Shown here piece by piece: positions 34,515 to 47,557 of a stretch of DNA of 64,000 bases. Below the pieces are notes generated by a model. That model saw only the letters and a program-made list of their open reading frames with translations, ran no database searches and was not told where the DNA came from. Made by a program: the position numbers and the translations under genes. The number at the start of each line of letters is the position of its first letter. Positions within the stretch are counted from its first letter, which is position 1. The stretch is from positions 248,001 to 312,000 of the forward strand of contig NZ_OW824151.1 in the NCBI RefSeq assembly GCF_942548115.1, given 5' to 3'. This stretch comes from Aeromicrobium sp. Leaf245. GTDB lineage: Bacteria > Actinomycetota > Actinomycetes > Propionibacteriales > Nocardioidaceae.

Positions 34515-36209
34515 GTGACCGTCACCGTCTGGGCGCCCGACCACGAGCGGGTCCGGGTCCGCATCGACGGCGTCGACCACCCGATGGAGGCGTGGGAGCC
34601 CGGCGAGCTGCGCTCGGGCTGGTGGTGGCTCGACACCGAGCTGGCCCCCGGGTCGGACTACGCGTTCCTGCTCGGTGACGACGAGACCCCGCTGCCCGAC
34701 CCGCGGTCGTCGTGGCAGCCCCAGGGCGTGCACGCGGCCTCACGTGTCTACGACCACGCCGCCTTCGACTGGAGCGACGGCGCCTGGTCGGGCCGGGCGC
34801 TTGAGGGGTCGGTCGTCTACGAGCTCCACGTCGGCACGTTCACGCCCGAGCGCACCTTCGACGCGGCGGTCGAGCGGCTCGACCACCTCGTCGACCTCGG
34901 CGTGGACCTCGTGGAGGTGCTGCCGGTCAACAGCTTCGACGGCCCGCACGGCTGGGGCTACGACGGCGTGCTCTGGGGCGCGGTGCACGAGCCCTACGGC
35001 GGCCCCGACGGCTTCAAGCGGTTCGTCGACGCGTGCCACGCGCGCGGCCTCGGCGTGGTGCTCGACGTCGTCTACAACCACCTGGGCCCGTCCGGCGCCT
35101 ACCTCGACCGCTTCGGCCCCTACTTCGCCGGCCAGAACGACTGGGGACCCGGCCTGAACCTCGACGCCGAGGGCTCCGACGAGGTGCGCCGCTACGTGCT
35201 CGACAACGCGATGGCGTGGTTCGAGCACTTCCACGTCGACGGCCTGCGCCTCGACGCCGTGCACGCGCTGGCGGACACCCGCGCGCTGCCGATCCTGGAG
35301 GAGCTGTCCGCCGAGACCGAGCGGATGTCCGAGGCGCTCGGTCGACCGCTGTCGCTGATCGCCGAGTCCGACCTCAACGACCCCCGCATGGTCACGCCCC
35401 GCGCCCACGGAGGCCTCGGCATGGACGCGCAGTGGTGCGACGACGTGCACCACGCGCTGCACGTGGCCCTCACCGGCGAGACCGACGGCTACTACGCCGA
35501 CTTCGCGACGCCCGGCGCGCTCGCGAAGGTGCTGCGCGGCGCCTTCTTCCACGACGGCACCTGGTCGTCGTTCCGCGGGCGCAGCCACGGGCGGCCCGTC
35601 GACGTCGAGACGGTGCCCGGCTCGGCGTTCGTGACCTACCTGCAGGACCACGACCAGATCGGCAACCGCGCACAGGGCGACCGGATCTCGGCCACCGTCC
35701 CGCCCGACCTGGTGGCGTGCGGCGCCGCCCTGGTGCTGCTGGGCCCGTTCACACCGATGCTCTTCATGGGCGAGGAGTGGGCCGCGAGCACCCCGTGGCA
35801 GTTCTTCGCCTCCTTCCCCGACCCCGAGCTCGCCGACGCCGTGCGCACCGGACGTCGACGCGAGTTCGGCCGGCACGGCTGGGGCGAGTCCGAGGTGCCC
35901 GACCCGATGGACCACGCCACCGTCGAGCGCTCGACGCTGCGCTGGGACGAGCTCGACGACCCCGCCCACCGCGCGGTCCTCGAGACCTACCGCTCCCTCG
36001 TCGCCCTGCGGCGGGAGCACCCCGAGCTGCGCGACCCGTCCCTGGCCGACCTCGTCGTCGAGGTCTCCGACGACGACCGTCACGTCGTCATGCACCGTGG
36101 CCCGTTCCGCGTCGAGGTCGACCTGGACGCCGCGCGCGCCGTGGTGCTGCGCGACGGCGACGTCGTCTGGGCGTCGACGGGCGGACCCACGGCGTCCGAC
36201 GCACACTGA
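34515..36209 (+). CDS. treZ: Malto-oligosyltrehalose trehalohydrolase TreZ
   Basis: 564 residues, GH13_10. It releases free trehalose from malto-oligosyltrehalose made by TreY. A short N-terminal beta domain (VTVWAPDHERVRVRIDG) leads to the barrel: VYELHVGTFTPERTF, LDVVYNHLGPSG, VDGLRLDAVHAL (nucleophile), LIAESDLNDPR (acid/base) and LQDHDQIGNRAQGDR. GEEWAASTPWQFF is specific to TreZ. GTG 34515 follows the upstream stop by 2 nt. A 51-residue acidic gene follows after 3 nt. Confidence 0.95.
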   Translation: MTVTVWAPDHERVRVRIDGVDHPMEAWEPGELRSGWWWLDTELAPGSDYAFLLGDDETPLPDPRSSWQPQGVHAASRVYDHAAFDWSDGAWSGRALEGSVVYELHVGTFTPERTFDAAVERLDHLVDLGVDLVEVLPVNSFDGPHGWGYDGVLWGAVHEPYGGPDGFKRFVDACHARGLGVVLDVVYNHLGPSGAYLDRFGPYFAGQNDWGPGLNLDAEGSDEVRRYVLDNAMAWFEHFHVDGLRLDAVHALADTRALPILEELSAETERMSEALGRPLSLIAESDLNDPRMVTPRAHGGLGMDAQWCDDVHHALHVALTGETDGYYADFATPGALAKVLRGAFFHDGTWSSFRGRSHGRPVDVETVPGSAFVTYLQDHDQIGNRAQGDRISATVPPDLVACGAALVLLGPFTPMLFMGEEWAASTPWQFFASFPDPELADAVRTGRRREFGRHGWGESEVPDPMDHATVERSTLRWDELDDPAHRAVLETYRSLVALRREHPELRDPSLADLVVEVSDDDRHVVMHRGPFRVEVDLDAARAVVLRDGDVVWASTGGPTASDAH

Positions 36210-36212
36210 GGC

Positions 36213-36368
36213 ATGAGCGACAACGGCAAGAGCGACATCCCCAGCGAGGACCCGCGCGACTCCGCGGAGCCCACGGACGACCCGAAGCACCAGAAGCAGG
36301 ACCACGAGACCGAGGGCGACGTCGACGACCCCGACGCCCCCGCCCCGTTCTCGGGCCCCTACTCCTGA
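36213..36368 (+). CDS. Small acidic, disordered protein (51 aa)
   Basis: A 52-codon frame beginning MSDNGKSDIPSEDPRD and ending APFSGPYS, 3 nt after the treZ stop. Roughly a third of residues are Asp or Glu, there is almost no hydrophobic content, and it is likely intrinsically disordered. No signal or membrane segment. Tight spacing with treZ and a gap of 12 nt to the next gene put it in the same transcript. I do not recognise a family. The even codon bias (G/C at third positions) favours a real gene. Confidence 0.6.
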   Translation: MSDNGKSDIPSEDPRDSAEPTDDPKHQKQDHETEGDVDDPDAPAPFSGPYS

Positions 36369-36380
36369 GGGACCGCCGAG

Positions 36381-36983
36381 GTGCACCAAGCGTGGTCCGA
36401 CGCGGCCACCTCCCGGCTCCTCGCCGCGGGGTACGAGGCGCTGGACGCCGGTGACGACTGGCCGGTCGGGACGCGCGTCCTGCGCCGTCGCGACCGCAGG
36501 GTCGGCTGGTTCCTGTCCCGTCTGCACACCGTCGTGGTCCTCCTCCCCGTGGACCACGCGACGACCGGCCACATCGACCGTCTGACCGAGACCACGGCCG
36601 GCCGGGCCGGGTCGCTCTCGGGCCGGGCCCGCCGACGGTCCGGCAACGGGATCGCGGTGCTCCCCGTCCTCGTGTGCGGCGCCGCCGACGAGCAGGCACG
36701 CGACGAGGCGGCGGCACCACCCCGCCGACGGTGGGCCGTCGTCGCGCTGCCGATGCTCGTCGAGCCCGACACGGGCCGGCACGCCGCCCACCGGGGGAAC
36801 ATCACGTGGGGTGGGGTGTTCCAGACGTTCCTCGCCGAGCAGCAGCGGCTCGTGCTCGGTGATCCGCGCGCCGAGGTGCTCGGGAGCAGCGGGCACGGCC
36901 GAGCCGGGCGCGCCGCGCTCCTGGCCCTCCTGGGCGTGGCCGGTGTCCTGTTCCTGGCCGCGGTCCTGCTGCTGCTCCTCTGA
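36381..36983 (+). CDS. Hypothetical protein with C-terminal membrane anchor
   Basis: 200 residues from GTG 36381. The soluble part (about 1-170) contains VGWFLSRLHTVVVLLPVDHATTGHIDRLTE and a basic RARRRSGNG segment. ITWGGVFQTFLAEQQRLVLGDPRAEVLG precedes a single hydrophobic helix of about 20 residues that forms the very C-terminus (AALLALLGVAGVLFLAAVLLL). No N-terminal signal, so a tail-anchored cytoplasmic topology is likely. It is last in the treZ operon and ends 6 bp from the convergent glutaminase gene. Family not recognised. Confidence 0.7.
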   Translation: MHQAWSDAATSRLLAAGYEALDAGDDWPVGTRVLRRRDRRVGWFLSRLHTVVVLLPVDHATTGHIDRLTETTAGRAGSLSGRARRRSGNGIAVLPVLVCGAADEQARDEAAAPPRRRWAVVALPMLVEPDTGRHAAHRGNITWGGVFQTFLAEQQRLVLGDPRAEVLGSSGHGRAGRAALLALLGVAGVLFLAAVLLLLL

Positions 36984-36989
36984 CCGCGC

Positions 36990-37922
36990 TCACGCCACCG
37001 TGAAGGCGTGCAGACCGAGATCGTCGGCAAGCCGCTCGCAGGCCAGCACGCCGCGCACGCTGTTGCCGCGCTCGTTGAGCGGCGGGCTGTAGACACCGAT
37101 GCCGAGGTGCCGCGGAGCGGCCGCCACCACACCGCCCGCGACTCCGGACTTGGCCGGCATGCCCACGCGGTGCATCCACCGGCCCGACCCGTCGTACATG
37201 CCGCACGTGGCCATGACGCTCAGCGTGCTGCGGACCACCTCCACCGGGAGCACCCGGTCACCCGTCACCGGGTTCCGACCGCCGAAGGCGAGCGTCGCTC
37301 CCATGACGGCGAGGGTCTCGGCGCTCACCGACACCGCACACACGCGGGCGTAGACCTCGATCGCGTCCTCGACGTCCACGTGCAGCGTCCCGGCGGAGTG
37401 CATGAGGTACCCGAGGGCACGGTTCCGGTCGCCGCTCAGGTGTTCCGAGCGGCTCACCTGCTCGTCGACCACGAGCGGCCGGCCCGCCAGTGCGGAGAGC
37501 CCCGCGAGGATCCGTCCCGCGCGGTCCTGCGGCCCGTCACCCGCCACCAGGCTCGCCGTCAGCAAGGCACCCGCGTTCACCATCGGGTTCGGCGGCCGAC
37601 CGGTGTCGCTCTGGAGGCGCACGGCGTCGAAGGCCTCGCCCGTGGGCTCCACCCCGATCTCCTCGAGGTGGGTCGCCCCTGCGTCGACCAGCGCCAAGGC
37701 GTAGACGAACGGCTTGACCGCGGACTGGATCGGGAAGGTCACGTCCGTGTCGCCGACCTGGCGCACGTCGCCCGACCGGTCGCACACGGCCAGCCCGAAC
37801 AGGCCGCTGTCGGCGTCGGCGTGCTCGGGCACGCTCCGGTCGACCTCGCCGTCGTGCGACTCCGCGACGGAGGCGTGCAGCTGGTCGAGGTCGAAGGTCC
37901 GGATCCGCTCGTCGATGTCCAC
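36990..37922 (-). CDS. glsA: Glutaminase (serine-dependent beta-lactamase fold)
   Basis: 310 residues. It hydrolyses glutamine to glutamate and ammonia. PIQSAVKPFVYALAL holds the SxxK nucleophile/base pair. Other family blocks are EPTGEAFDAVRL, PPNPMVNAGALLT, RNRALGYLMHSAGTL and the C-terminal GMPAKSGVAGGVVAAAP, followed by GIGVYSPPLNERGNSVRG. GTG 37922 was selected because family members begin close to this point; the open frame beyond adds only Arg/Pro-rich sequence. It is divergent from the second glgX and convergent with the tail-anchored protein gene; no functional link to glucan metabolism is visible. Confidence 0.93.
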   Translation of the reverse strand: MDIDERIRTFDLDQLHASVAESHDGEVDRSVPEHADADSGLFGLAVCDRSGDVRQVGDTDVTFPIQSAVKPFVYALALVDAGATHLEEIGVEPTGEAFDAVRLQSDTGRPPNPMVNAGALLTASLVAGDGPQDRAGRILAGLSALAGRPLVVDEQVSRSEHLSGDRNRALGYLMHSAGTLHVDVEDAIEVYARVCAVSVSAETLAVMGATLAFGGRNPVTGDRVLPVEVVRSTLSVMATCGMYDGSGRWMHRVGMPAKSGVAGGVVAAAPRHLGIGVYSPPLNERGNSVRGVLACERLADDLGLHAFTVA

Positions 37923-37981
37923 CCCCCGTGGGTACCCGGGAACGGCCGGGCGACCCCGAGACGCCTGACACACTGGGCGCC

Positions 37982-40120
37982 ATGACGACGCACCCTCCGC
38001 AGGGCCTGCACGTGCTCGCCGGACGACCGTTCCCGCTGGGCGCCCACCCCGAGGCCGGCGGCGTCAGGTTCGCGATCGCCAGCAGCGTGGCCGAGCGGGT
38101 CGAGCTGTGCCTCGTCGACGACGACGGCACCGAGCGGCGCATCGAGCTGACCGAGCGGACGTTCGGCGTCTGGCACGGGCTCGTGCCGGGCGTGCTGCCC
38201 GGCCAGACCTACGGCTACCGCGTGCACGGCCCCTACGAGCCGAAGACCGGGATGCGCTGCAACCCGCACAAGATCCTGCTCGACCCCTACGCCCGCCGCA
38301 TCCGCGGCTCGCTCACCGACATGGCGGCCGCGCTCGGCTACGCCGACGGCCCCGACGGTCCGGACGGTCCCGAGCCGTCCACCGTCGACTCCCTGGGCCA
38401 CGTGCCGCTGGCCGTCGTCACGAGCCCCGGCGGGCCCGACACCGGCACGAAGCCGGAGGTGCCGTTCGAGGAGACCGTGGTGCTCGAGCTGCACGTCAAG
38501 GGGTTCACGCAGCAGCACCCCGACGTGCCCGAGCCCCTGCGCGGCACCTACCTGGGCCTGGCGCACCCGGCCGTCGTCGAGCACCTCCTGCGGCTCGGGA
38601 TCACCGCCGTCGAGCTGCTGCCCGTGCAGGCCTTCACCGACGAGCCCTCGCTCGTGGCCGCCGGCCGGCACAACTACTGGGGGTACTCACCCCTCGGCTA
38701 CTTCGCACCGCATCCCGGGTACGCGAGCGAGCCCGGACGTGAGGTCGAGGAGTTCCGCACGATGGTCGCGGCCCTGCACGCTGCCGGCATCGAGGTCATC
38801 GTCGACGTCGTCTACAACCACACCTGCGAGGGCGGCCCCGACGGACCGACCCTCAGCCTCCGCGGGCTGGAGGCACCGGCGTACTACCTGCACGACGACG
38901 ACGGGAACATGGCCGACATCACCGGCTGCGGCAACACGCTGGACGCCGGATCCCCCGAGGTCGTGCGCCTCGTGACGGACTCGCTGCGCTACTGGACGAC
39001 CGAGCTCGGCGTCGACGGGTTCCGCTTCGACCTTGCCTCCACGATGGGCCGTCCCGGTGGCGGCGCCTTCGACCGCGACAGCACGCTCCTGACCGCGATC
39101 ACCACCGATCCCGTGCTGTCGCGCTGCAAGCTGGTCGCCGAGCCGTGGGACGCCACCGGCGAGGGCTACCGCGTGGGCGCGTTCGGCGCCCAGTGGGCGG
39201 AGTGGAACGGCATCTACCGCGACACGGTCCGCGACTTCTGGCGCGGCGCCGCCGGCGGCGTCGACGACCTGGCCTATCGGCTGTCCGGCTCGTCGGACCT
39301 CTACGACCACACGCTGCGCCGACCCTGGCAGTCGATCAACTTCGTCACCGCGCACGACGGCTTCACGCTGCGTGACCTGGTCTCCTACGACCACAAGCAC
39401 AACGAGGACAACGGCGAGGACAACCGCGACGGCACCGACGACAACCGCTCCTGGAACCACGGCGTGGAGGGCGCGACCGACGACCCGGAGATCACGTCGC
39501 TGCGTGCCCGCCAGGCCCGCAACCTGCTGGCGACGCTGCTGCTCTCGACCGGTACGCCCATGTTCGTGGCCGGCGACGAGCGCTGGCGCACCCAGGGCGG
39601 CAACAACAACGCCTACTGCCTCGACGACCCGACGTCGTGGGTCGACTGGACCGTGACCCCCGAGAGCGACGCGATGCTGACGTTCGCCCGTCGGGTCGTG
39701 CACCTGCGCGCGAAGAGTCCTGCCCTGCGCCAGGCCGAGTTCTTCGACGGCCGCACCACGCCCACCGGCCGGCCCGACCTGATCTGGCTGCGGCCCGACG
39801 GCCAGGAGATGACCGAGCCGGACTGGCAGGACCCGGAGCGCCGGACGCTCGGCATGTGGATCGACGGGTCGAACAGCCAGTCCCGCACCCGCGAGGGCGA
39901 GCTGCTCACCGACCACTCGTGGCTCCTGCTGCTGCACGCCGGCGCCGAGCCGCTCGAGGTCGTGCTCCCGGGGCAGGAGTTCGGTGCCACGTTCGAGCCG
40001 ACGCTCGACACCACGTCGGCCGACGGCAGCCCGGCCTCGACCGAGGCCTTCGCGGCCGGCAGCCGCACCACGCTGGCGGCGCGTTCCCTGCTGCTGCTCA
40101 AGGCTCCCCGGCACGACTGA
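37982..40120 (+). CDS. glgX: Glycogen debranching enzyme GlgX/TreX, copy 2
   Basis: 712 residues. N-terminal CBM48 ([19 protein letters not shown]), then a GH13_11 barrel with [22 protein letters not shown] (nucleophile), [11 protein letters not shown] (acid/base), [10 protein letters not shown] and [15 protein letters not shown]. Compared with copy 1, the GDELGRSQ block reads GDERWRTQ, and a Gly/Pro/Asp insertion ([12 protein letters not shown]) is present near the N-terminus. This suggests a subtly different chain-length preference (inference). It stands alone upstream of the glgE operon, with a weak hairpin after its stop. Confidence 0.94.
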   Translation: MTTHPPQGLHVLAGRPFPLGAHPEAGGVRFAIASSVAERVELCLVDDDGTERRIELTERTFGVWHGLVPGVLPGQTYGYRVHGPYEPKTGMRCNPHKILLDPYARRIRGSLTDMAAALGYADGPDGPDGPEPSTVDSLGHVPLAVVTSPGGPDTGTKPEVPFEETVVLELHVKGFTQQHPDVPEPLRGTYLGLAHPAVVEHLLRLGITAVELLPVQAFTDEPSLVAAGRHNYWGYSPLGYFAPHPGYASEPGREVEEFRTMVAALHAAGIEVIVDVVYNHTCEGGPDGPTLSLRGLEAPAYYLHDDDGNMADITGCGNTLDAGSPEVVRLVTDSLRYWTTELGVDGFRFDLASTMGRPGGGAFDRDSTLLTAITTDPVLSRCKLVAEPWDATGEGYRVGAFGAQWAEWNGIYRDTVRDFWRGAAGGVDDLAYRLSGSSDLYDHTLRRPWQSINFVTAHDGFTLRDLVSYDHKHNEDNGEDNRDGTDDNRSWNHGVEGATDDPEITSLRARQARNLLATLLLSTGTPMFVAGDERWRTQGGNNNAYCLDDPTSWVDWTVTPESDAMLTFARRVVHLRAKSPALRQAEFFDGRTTPTGRPDLIWLRPDGQEMTEPDWQDPERRTLGMWIDGSNSQSRTREGELLTDHSWLLLLHAGAEPLEVVLPGQEFGATFEPTLDTTSADGSPASTEAFAAGSRTTLAARSLLLLKAPRHD

Positions 40121-40124
40121 CGGG

Positions 40125-40151
40125 CCCGCGACCGGGGACCGGTCCCGCGGG
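40125..40151 (+). terminator. Weak hairpin after glgX copy 2
   Basis: CCCGCGACCGG (40125-40135) pairs with CCGGTCCCGCGGG (40139-40151) with small bulges; modest terminator candidate before the glgE promoter. Confidence 0.4.
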
Positions 40152-40176
40152 AATCGCGCCCGTCCACGTTCACCGC

Positions 40177-40182
40177 TACGTT
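40177..40182 (+). promoter_or_regulatory. Possible -10 box TACGTT upstream of glgE
   Basis: TACGTT lies about 41 nt before ATG 40224. Unlike most genes here, glgE would have a leader with a GGGAG ribosome site 8 nt before the ATG. Confidence 0.4.
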
Positions 40183-40223
40183 CGAAGGGACACCGAACGC
40201 AGCGATCGACGGGAGTGACTCGC

Positions 40224-42194
40224 ATGACGGACCGGCTCGGCATCGATGACGTGCGGCCCCTCTCGGGCGACGGCACCTACCCCTCCAAGGCGGTGGTGGG
40301 CGAGCACGTGCCCGTGCAGGCCACGGTCTGGCGCGAGGGCCACGACGCCGTGGGAGCCACCGTCGCGTGGCGCGGCCCTGGCGACCGCGCCGAGCGCACC
40401 GTGCGCATGCAGGAGCAGGGCACCGGCCTGGACCTCTTCGCCGCCACGATCGTCCCCGACTCCGAGGGGCTGTGGACGTTCCGCGTCGATGCGTGGAGCG
40501 ACCCGTGGGCCACCACCGCGCACGCCCTCGACGCCAAGCTGGCCGCCGGGCAGACCCCCGCCGAGCTCGCCAACGACCTCGAGCTGGCCGCACGTCTGCT
40601 CGAGCAGGTCGCGGACCGCAAGGACCGTCGCGCCGAGCAGAAGGCGCTGCTGGGCGCGGCGTCGGCCCTGCGCGACGACACCCTGCCGCTCGGCGCACGG
40701 GTCGGGCCCGCTCTCGGTGACGACGTCCGCCGCACGATGCAGGAGCACCCCGTCCGCGACCTCGTCACCCAGGGGCCCGAGCGGCACGTCTGGGTCGACC
40801 GGCAGCGCGCCGCGTTCGGCTCCTGGTACGAGTTCTTCCCCCGCTCCACCGGTGGCGTCGACGCCCAGGGCACCCCCGTGCACGGCACGTTCGCCACGGC
40901 CACGAAGGAGCTCGACCGCGTCGCCGCGATGAAGTTCGACGTGGTCTACCTGCCCCCGATCCACCCGATCGGCCGCGACAACCGCAAGGGGCCCAACAAC
41001 ACCCTCACCCCCGGCCCCGACGACGTCGGCTCGCCGTGGGCCATCGGCGCGGCCGAGGGCGGTCACGACGCGATCCACCCCGCGCTGGGCACCGAGAAGG
41101 ACTTCGCCGCGTTCGTGGAGCGCGCCCGCGAGCTGGACCTCGAGGTGGCGCTCGACCTGGCGCTGCAGGCGGCGCCCGACCACCCCTGGGTGGCCGAGCA
41201 CCCCGAGTTCTTCACGACGCTGCCCGACGGCACGATCGCCTACGCCGAGAACCCGCCCAAGAGGTACCAGGACATCTACCCGCTCAACTTCGACCTCGAC
41301 CGCGACGCCATCTACGCCGAGATGCTGCGCGTCACCCTGCACTGGGTCGAGCGGGGGGTGCGCATCTTCCGCGTCGACAACCCGCACACCAAGCCGCCGG
41401 ACTTCTGGGCGTGGCTGATCGCGTCGGTCAAGGCCGACCACCCCGACGTGCTGTTCCTTGCCGAGGCCTTCACCCGCCCCGCGCGTCTGTGGGGCCTGGC
41501 CCGGCTCGGGTTCACGCAGAGCTACACGTACTTCACCTGGCGCACCACCAAGCAGGAGATCACCGAGTTCGGAGAGGACCTGCGCGAGCACTGGGACGAG
41601 GGGCGCGCCAACCTCTTCGTCAACACGCCCGACATCCTCCCCGCGCACCTGCAGGTGGGGGGACCGGGCATGTTCGCCCTGCGCGCCGCCCTCGCGGCGA
41701 CGCTGGCCCCCACCTGGGGCGTGTACGCCGGCTACGAGCTGTTCGAGTCCGCGGTGCTGCGACCGGGTGCCGAGGAGTACCTCGACTCCGAGAAGTTCCA
41801 GCTGCGCCCGCGTGACTTCGCCGGGGCCCTGGCCGAGGGCCGCTCCCTCGAGCCGTGGCTCACCCGGCTCAACGAGATCCGCCGTGCTCACCCGGCGCTG
41901 CAGCAGATGCGCACGCTGCACTTCCACCACGTCGACCACGACGCCCTGCTGGCCTGGTCCAAGCAGGACCCCGCCACGGGCGACACCGTCGTCGTCGTGC
42001 TCTCGCTCGACCCGCACGAGGCGCGCGAGGGCACCCTGTTCCTCGACCTGCACGAGCTCGGGTTCGACCACGACGCGCGTCTCGTCGCCCACGACGAGGT
42101 GACCGGCGAGACCTACGACTGGGGCGCGGCCAACTACGTGCGCCTCGACCCCGCGCGCACGTGCGCGCACGTCGTGCACGTCACGTCCCGATGA
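40224..42194 (+). CDS. glgE: Alpha-1,4-glucan:maltose-1-phosphate maltosyltransferase GlgE
   Basis: 656 residues, GH13_3. It extends alpha-glucan by maltosyl units from maltose 1-phosphate. The N-terminal beta domain ([25 protein letters not shown]) and helical insertion precede the barrel: [44 protein letters not shown] (nucleophile Asp) and [11 protein letters not shown] (acid/base Glu). GGSxP-type and tail blocks follow ([14 protein letters not shown]). ATG 40224 has GGGAG at 40211-40215. It is first gene of glgE-treS-mak-glgB, the canonical order of the trehalose-to-glucan pathway. Confidence 0.95.
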   Translation: MTDRLGIDDVRPLSGDGTYPSKAVVGEHVPVQATVWREGHDAVGATVAWRGPGDRAERTVRMQEQGTGLDLFAATIVPDSEGLWTFRVDAWSDPWATTAHALDAKLAAGQTPAELANDLELAARLLEQVADRKDRRAEQKALLGAASALRDDTLPLGARVGPALGDDVRRTMQEHPVRDLVTQGPERHVWVDRQRAAFGSWYEFFPRSTGGVDAQGTPVHGTFATATKELDRVAAMKFDVVYLPPIHPIGRDNRKGPNNTLTPGPDDVGSPWAIGAAEGGHDAIHPALGTEKDFAAFVERARELDLEVALDLALQAAPDHPWVAEHPEFFTTLPDGTIAYAENPPKRYQDIYPLNFDLDRDAIYAEMLRVTLHWVERGVRIFRVDNPHTKPPDFWAWLIASVKADHPDVLFLAEAFTRPARLWGLARLGFTQSYTYFTWRTTKQEITEFGEDLREHWDEGRANLFVNTPDILPAHLQVGGPGMFALRAALAATLAPTWGVYAGYELFESAVLRPGAEEYLDSEKFQLRPRDFAGALAEGRSLEPWLTRLNEIRRAHPALQQMRTLHFHHVDHDALLAWSKQDPATGDTVVVVLSLDPHEAREGTLFLDLHELGFDHDARLVAHDEVTGETYDWGAANYVRLDPARTCAHVVHVTSR

Positions 42195-42228
42195 CATCCC
42201 TTCCCCCTGATCCCACCGAGGTGATCGC

Positions 42229-45488
<3,260 letters not shown>

Positions 45489-45489
45489 C

Positions 45490-47394
45490 ATGAGCGAGTC
45501 CACGACGAGCTGGCCCCCCGCGGTGGGTGACCTCGACCTGCACCTGGTGGCCGAGGGCCGCCACGAGCGGCTCTGGGAGGTCCTCGGTGCGCACGTGCGC
45601 ACGCACGAGGGGCCGTCCGGGCCGGTGGGCGGGACCTCCTTCGCCGTCTGGGCGCCGAACGCGCAGGCCGTGCAGGTCGTCGGCGACTTCAACGGCTGGG
45701 ACGGCGGGGCCCACGCGATGCGGGCCCTCGGCGGTTCGGGCGTGTGGGACCTCTTCGTCCCGGACGTCGGCGCGGGCGCGCGCTACAAGTTCCGCCTCCA
45801 GGGTCCCGACGGTGCGTGGCACGAGAAGGCCGACCCGCTCGCCTTCGGCACCGAGGTCCCCCCGGCCACGGCGTCCGTCGTCGTGGAGCCGCAGCACCGC
45901 TGGCGCGACGACGCGTGGGTGGCCCGACGCGACGCGACCGCGTGGCTCGAGGCGCCGGTGAGCGTGTACGAGGTGCACCTCGGGTCGTGGCGACCGGGGC
46001 TGTCCTACCGGGAGCTGGCCGACGAGCTCGGCGACTACCTCGTCGAGATGGGCTTCACCCATGTCGAGCTCATGCCCGTGGCCGAGCACCCGTTCGGCGG
46101 GTCCTGGGGCTACCAGGTCACGTCGTACTACGCCCCCACGTCGCGCTTCGGCTCCCCCGACGACTTCCGCTGGTTCGTCGACGAGCTCCACCAGCGCGGC
46201 ATCGGCGTGATCGTCGACTGGGTGCCCGCGCACTTCCCGCGCGACGAGTGGGCCCTCGCCCGCTTCGACGGCACCCCGCTGTACGAGCACCCCGACCCGC
46301 GTCGCGGCGAGCAGCCCGACTGGGGCACCTACGTCTTCGACTTCGGCCGCAACGAGGTGCGCAACTTCCTCGTGGCCAACGCGCTCTACTGGCTCGAGGA
46401 GTTCCACCTCGACGGGCTGCGCGTCGACGCCGTCGCCTCGATGCTCTACCTGGACTACTCGCGCAACGACGGCGAGTGGGTGCCCAACAAGCACGGCGGT
46501 CGCGAGAACCTCGAGGCCGTGCAGCTGCTGCAGGAGCTCAACGCCACGGTCTACAAGCACCACCCCGGCGTGATGATGATCGCCGAGGAGTCCACCGCGT
46601 GGCCCGGCGTCAGCGCGCCCACCGACGCCGGCGGTCTCGGCTTCGGCCTCAAGTGGAACATGGGCTGGATGCACGACACGTTGTCCTACCTGGGGCAGGA
46701 TCCCGTGCACCGCTCGTACCACCACGGCGAGATGACCTTCGCGATCGACTACGCCTGGACGGAGAACTTCGTCCTGCCGCTCTCGCACGACGAGGTCGTG
46801 CACGGCAAGGGCTCGCTGTGGGGCCGGATGCCCGGCGACGCCTGGAACAAGGCGGCCGGCGTGCGCGCGCTGCTGGCCTTCATGTGGGCGCACCCCGGCA
46901 AGCAGATGCTGTTCATGGGCGGGGAGTTCGGCCAGGAGGGCGAGTGGGCCGAGTCGCGCGGTCTCGACTGGCACGCGCTGGAGGACCCGCTGCACGCCGG
47001 TGTGCTCGAGCTGGTCAGCGACCTCAACCTCACCTACCGCGACACCCCGGCCCTGTTCACGGCCGACGCGCGTCCCGAGGGCTTCCGGTGGATCGACGCC
47101 TCCGACACCCAGGGCAACGTCATCTGCTTCCTGCGGATCGGCTCGGACGGCTCGCAGCTGGCCTGCCTGGCCAACTTCTCCGGCAGCCCCCACCACGACT
47201 ACCGGGTGGGCCTGCCCCTGCCCGGCACGTGGCGCGAGGTGCTGAACACCGACGCCGAGTCCTACGGCGGCTCCGGCGTCGGCAACCTCGGCAGCGTCGA
47301 GGCCGAGATGGTGCCGCACCACGGGTTCGCGGCATCCGCCGAGGTCCAGCTGCCCCCGGCCGGGGTGCTCTGGCTGGTGCCCGAGCAGCAGTAG
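45490..47394 (+). CDS. glgB: 1,4-alpha-glucan branching enzyme GlgB (one N-terminal module)
   Basis: 634 residues, GH13_9. It makes alpha-1,6 branches in the glucan extended by GlgE. CBM48: [21 protein letters not shown]. Barrel: [35 protein letters not shown] and [15 protein letters not shown], then [18 protein letters not shown] (nucleophile), [11 protein letters not shown] (acid/base) and [14 protein letters not shown]. The usual actinobacterial GlgB is about 730 residues with two N-terminal modules; here the first (N1) is missing. ATG 45490 was preferred over the in-frame GTG at 45475, which lies inside mak. Confidence 0.95.
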   Translation: MSESTTSWPPAVGDLDLHLVAEGRHERLWEVLGAHVRTHEGPSGPVGGTSFAVWAPNAQAVQVVGDFNGWDGGAHAMRALGGSGVWDLFVPDVGAGARYKFRLQGPDGAWHEKADPLAFGTEVPPATASVVVEPQHRWRDDAWVARRDATAWLEAPVSVYEVHLGSWRPGLSYRELADELGDYLVEMGFTHVELMPVAEHPFGGSWGYQVTSYYAPTSRFGSPDDFRWFVDELHQRGIGVIVDWVPAHFPRDEWALARFDGTPLYEHPDPRRGEQPDWGTYVFDFGRNEVRNFLVANALYWLEEFHLDGLRVDAVASMLYLDYSRNDGEWVPNKHGGRENLEAVQLLQELNATVYKHHPGVMMIAEESTAWPGVSAPTDAGGLGFGLKWNMGWMHDTLSYLGQDPVHRSYHHGEMTFAIDYAWTENFVLPLSHDEVVHGKGSLWGRMPGDAWNKAAGVRALLAFMWAHPGKQMLFMGGEFGQEGEWAESRGLDWHALEDPLHAGVLELVSDLNLTYRDTPALFTADARPEGFRWIDASDTQGNVICFLRIGSDGSQLACLANFSGSPHHDYRVGLPLPGTWREVLNTDAESYGGSGVGNLGSVEAEMVPHHGFAASAEVQLPPAGVLWLVPEQQ

Positions 47395-47424
47395 GTCGGG
47401 CCCGGTCCGCGCCCTGCGCACCAC

Positions 47425-47460
47425 CCTTCGGCCCCGCTCCGCACGGAGTGGGGCCGAAGG
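47425..47460 (+). terminator. Terminator of the glgE-treS-mak-glgB operon
   Basis: A 16-bp stem with one G-T pair (47425-47440 with 47445-47460) and GCAC loop, 30 nt after the glgB stop. Confidence 0.85.
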
Positions 47461-47491
47461 TCTGTGGACCGCCGGGACGTTCTGCTTGTAT

Positions 47492-47557
47492 TCGAACATG
47501 TGCTTGTTTGTTGTCTCATTCTATCTCTAGAATGGGGGTAGATCAGCAGGAGGAAGC
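47492..47557 (+). promoter_or_regulatory. AT-rich promoter of the DUF222-HNH gene with SOS-like half site
   Basis: TCGAACATGTGCTTGT at 47492-47507 matches the left half and spacing of the actinobacterial LexA box TCGAAC-N4-GTTCGA; the right half matches only 3 of 6. It overlaps a -35 TTGTTT (47504-47509), 18 bp before -10 TAGAAT (47528-47533). A perfect dyad CATTCTA-TCTC-TAGAATG (47517-47534) covers the -10. AGGAGG (47548-47553) precedes the ATG by 4 nt. Confidence 0.55.

Noticed and set aside
47492-47507. A true LexA box
   Set aside because: Only the left half fits the consensus fully; I list it as SOS-like rather than as a confirmed site.
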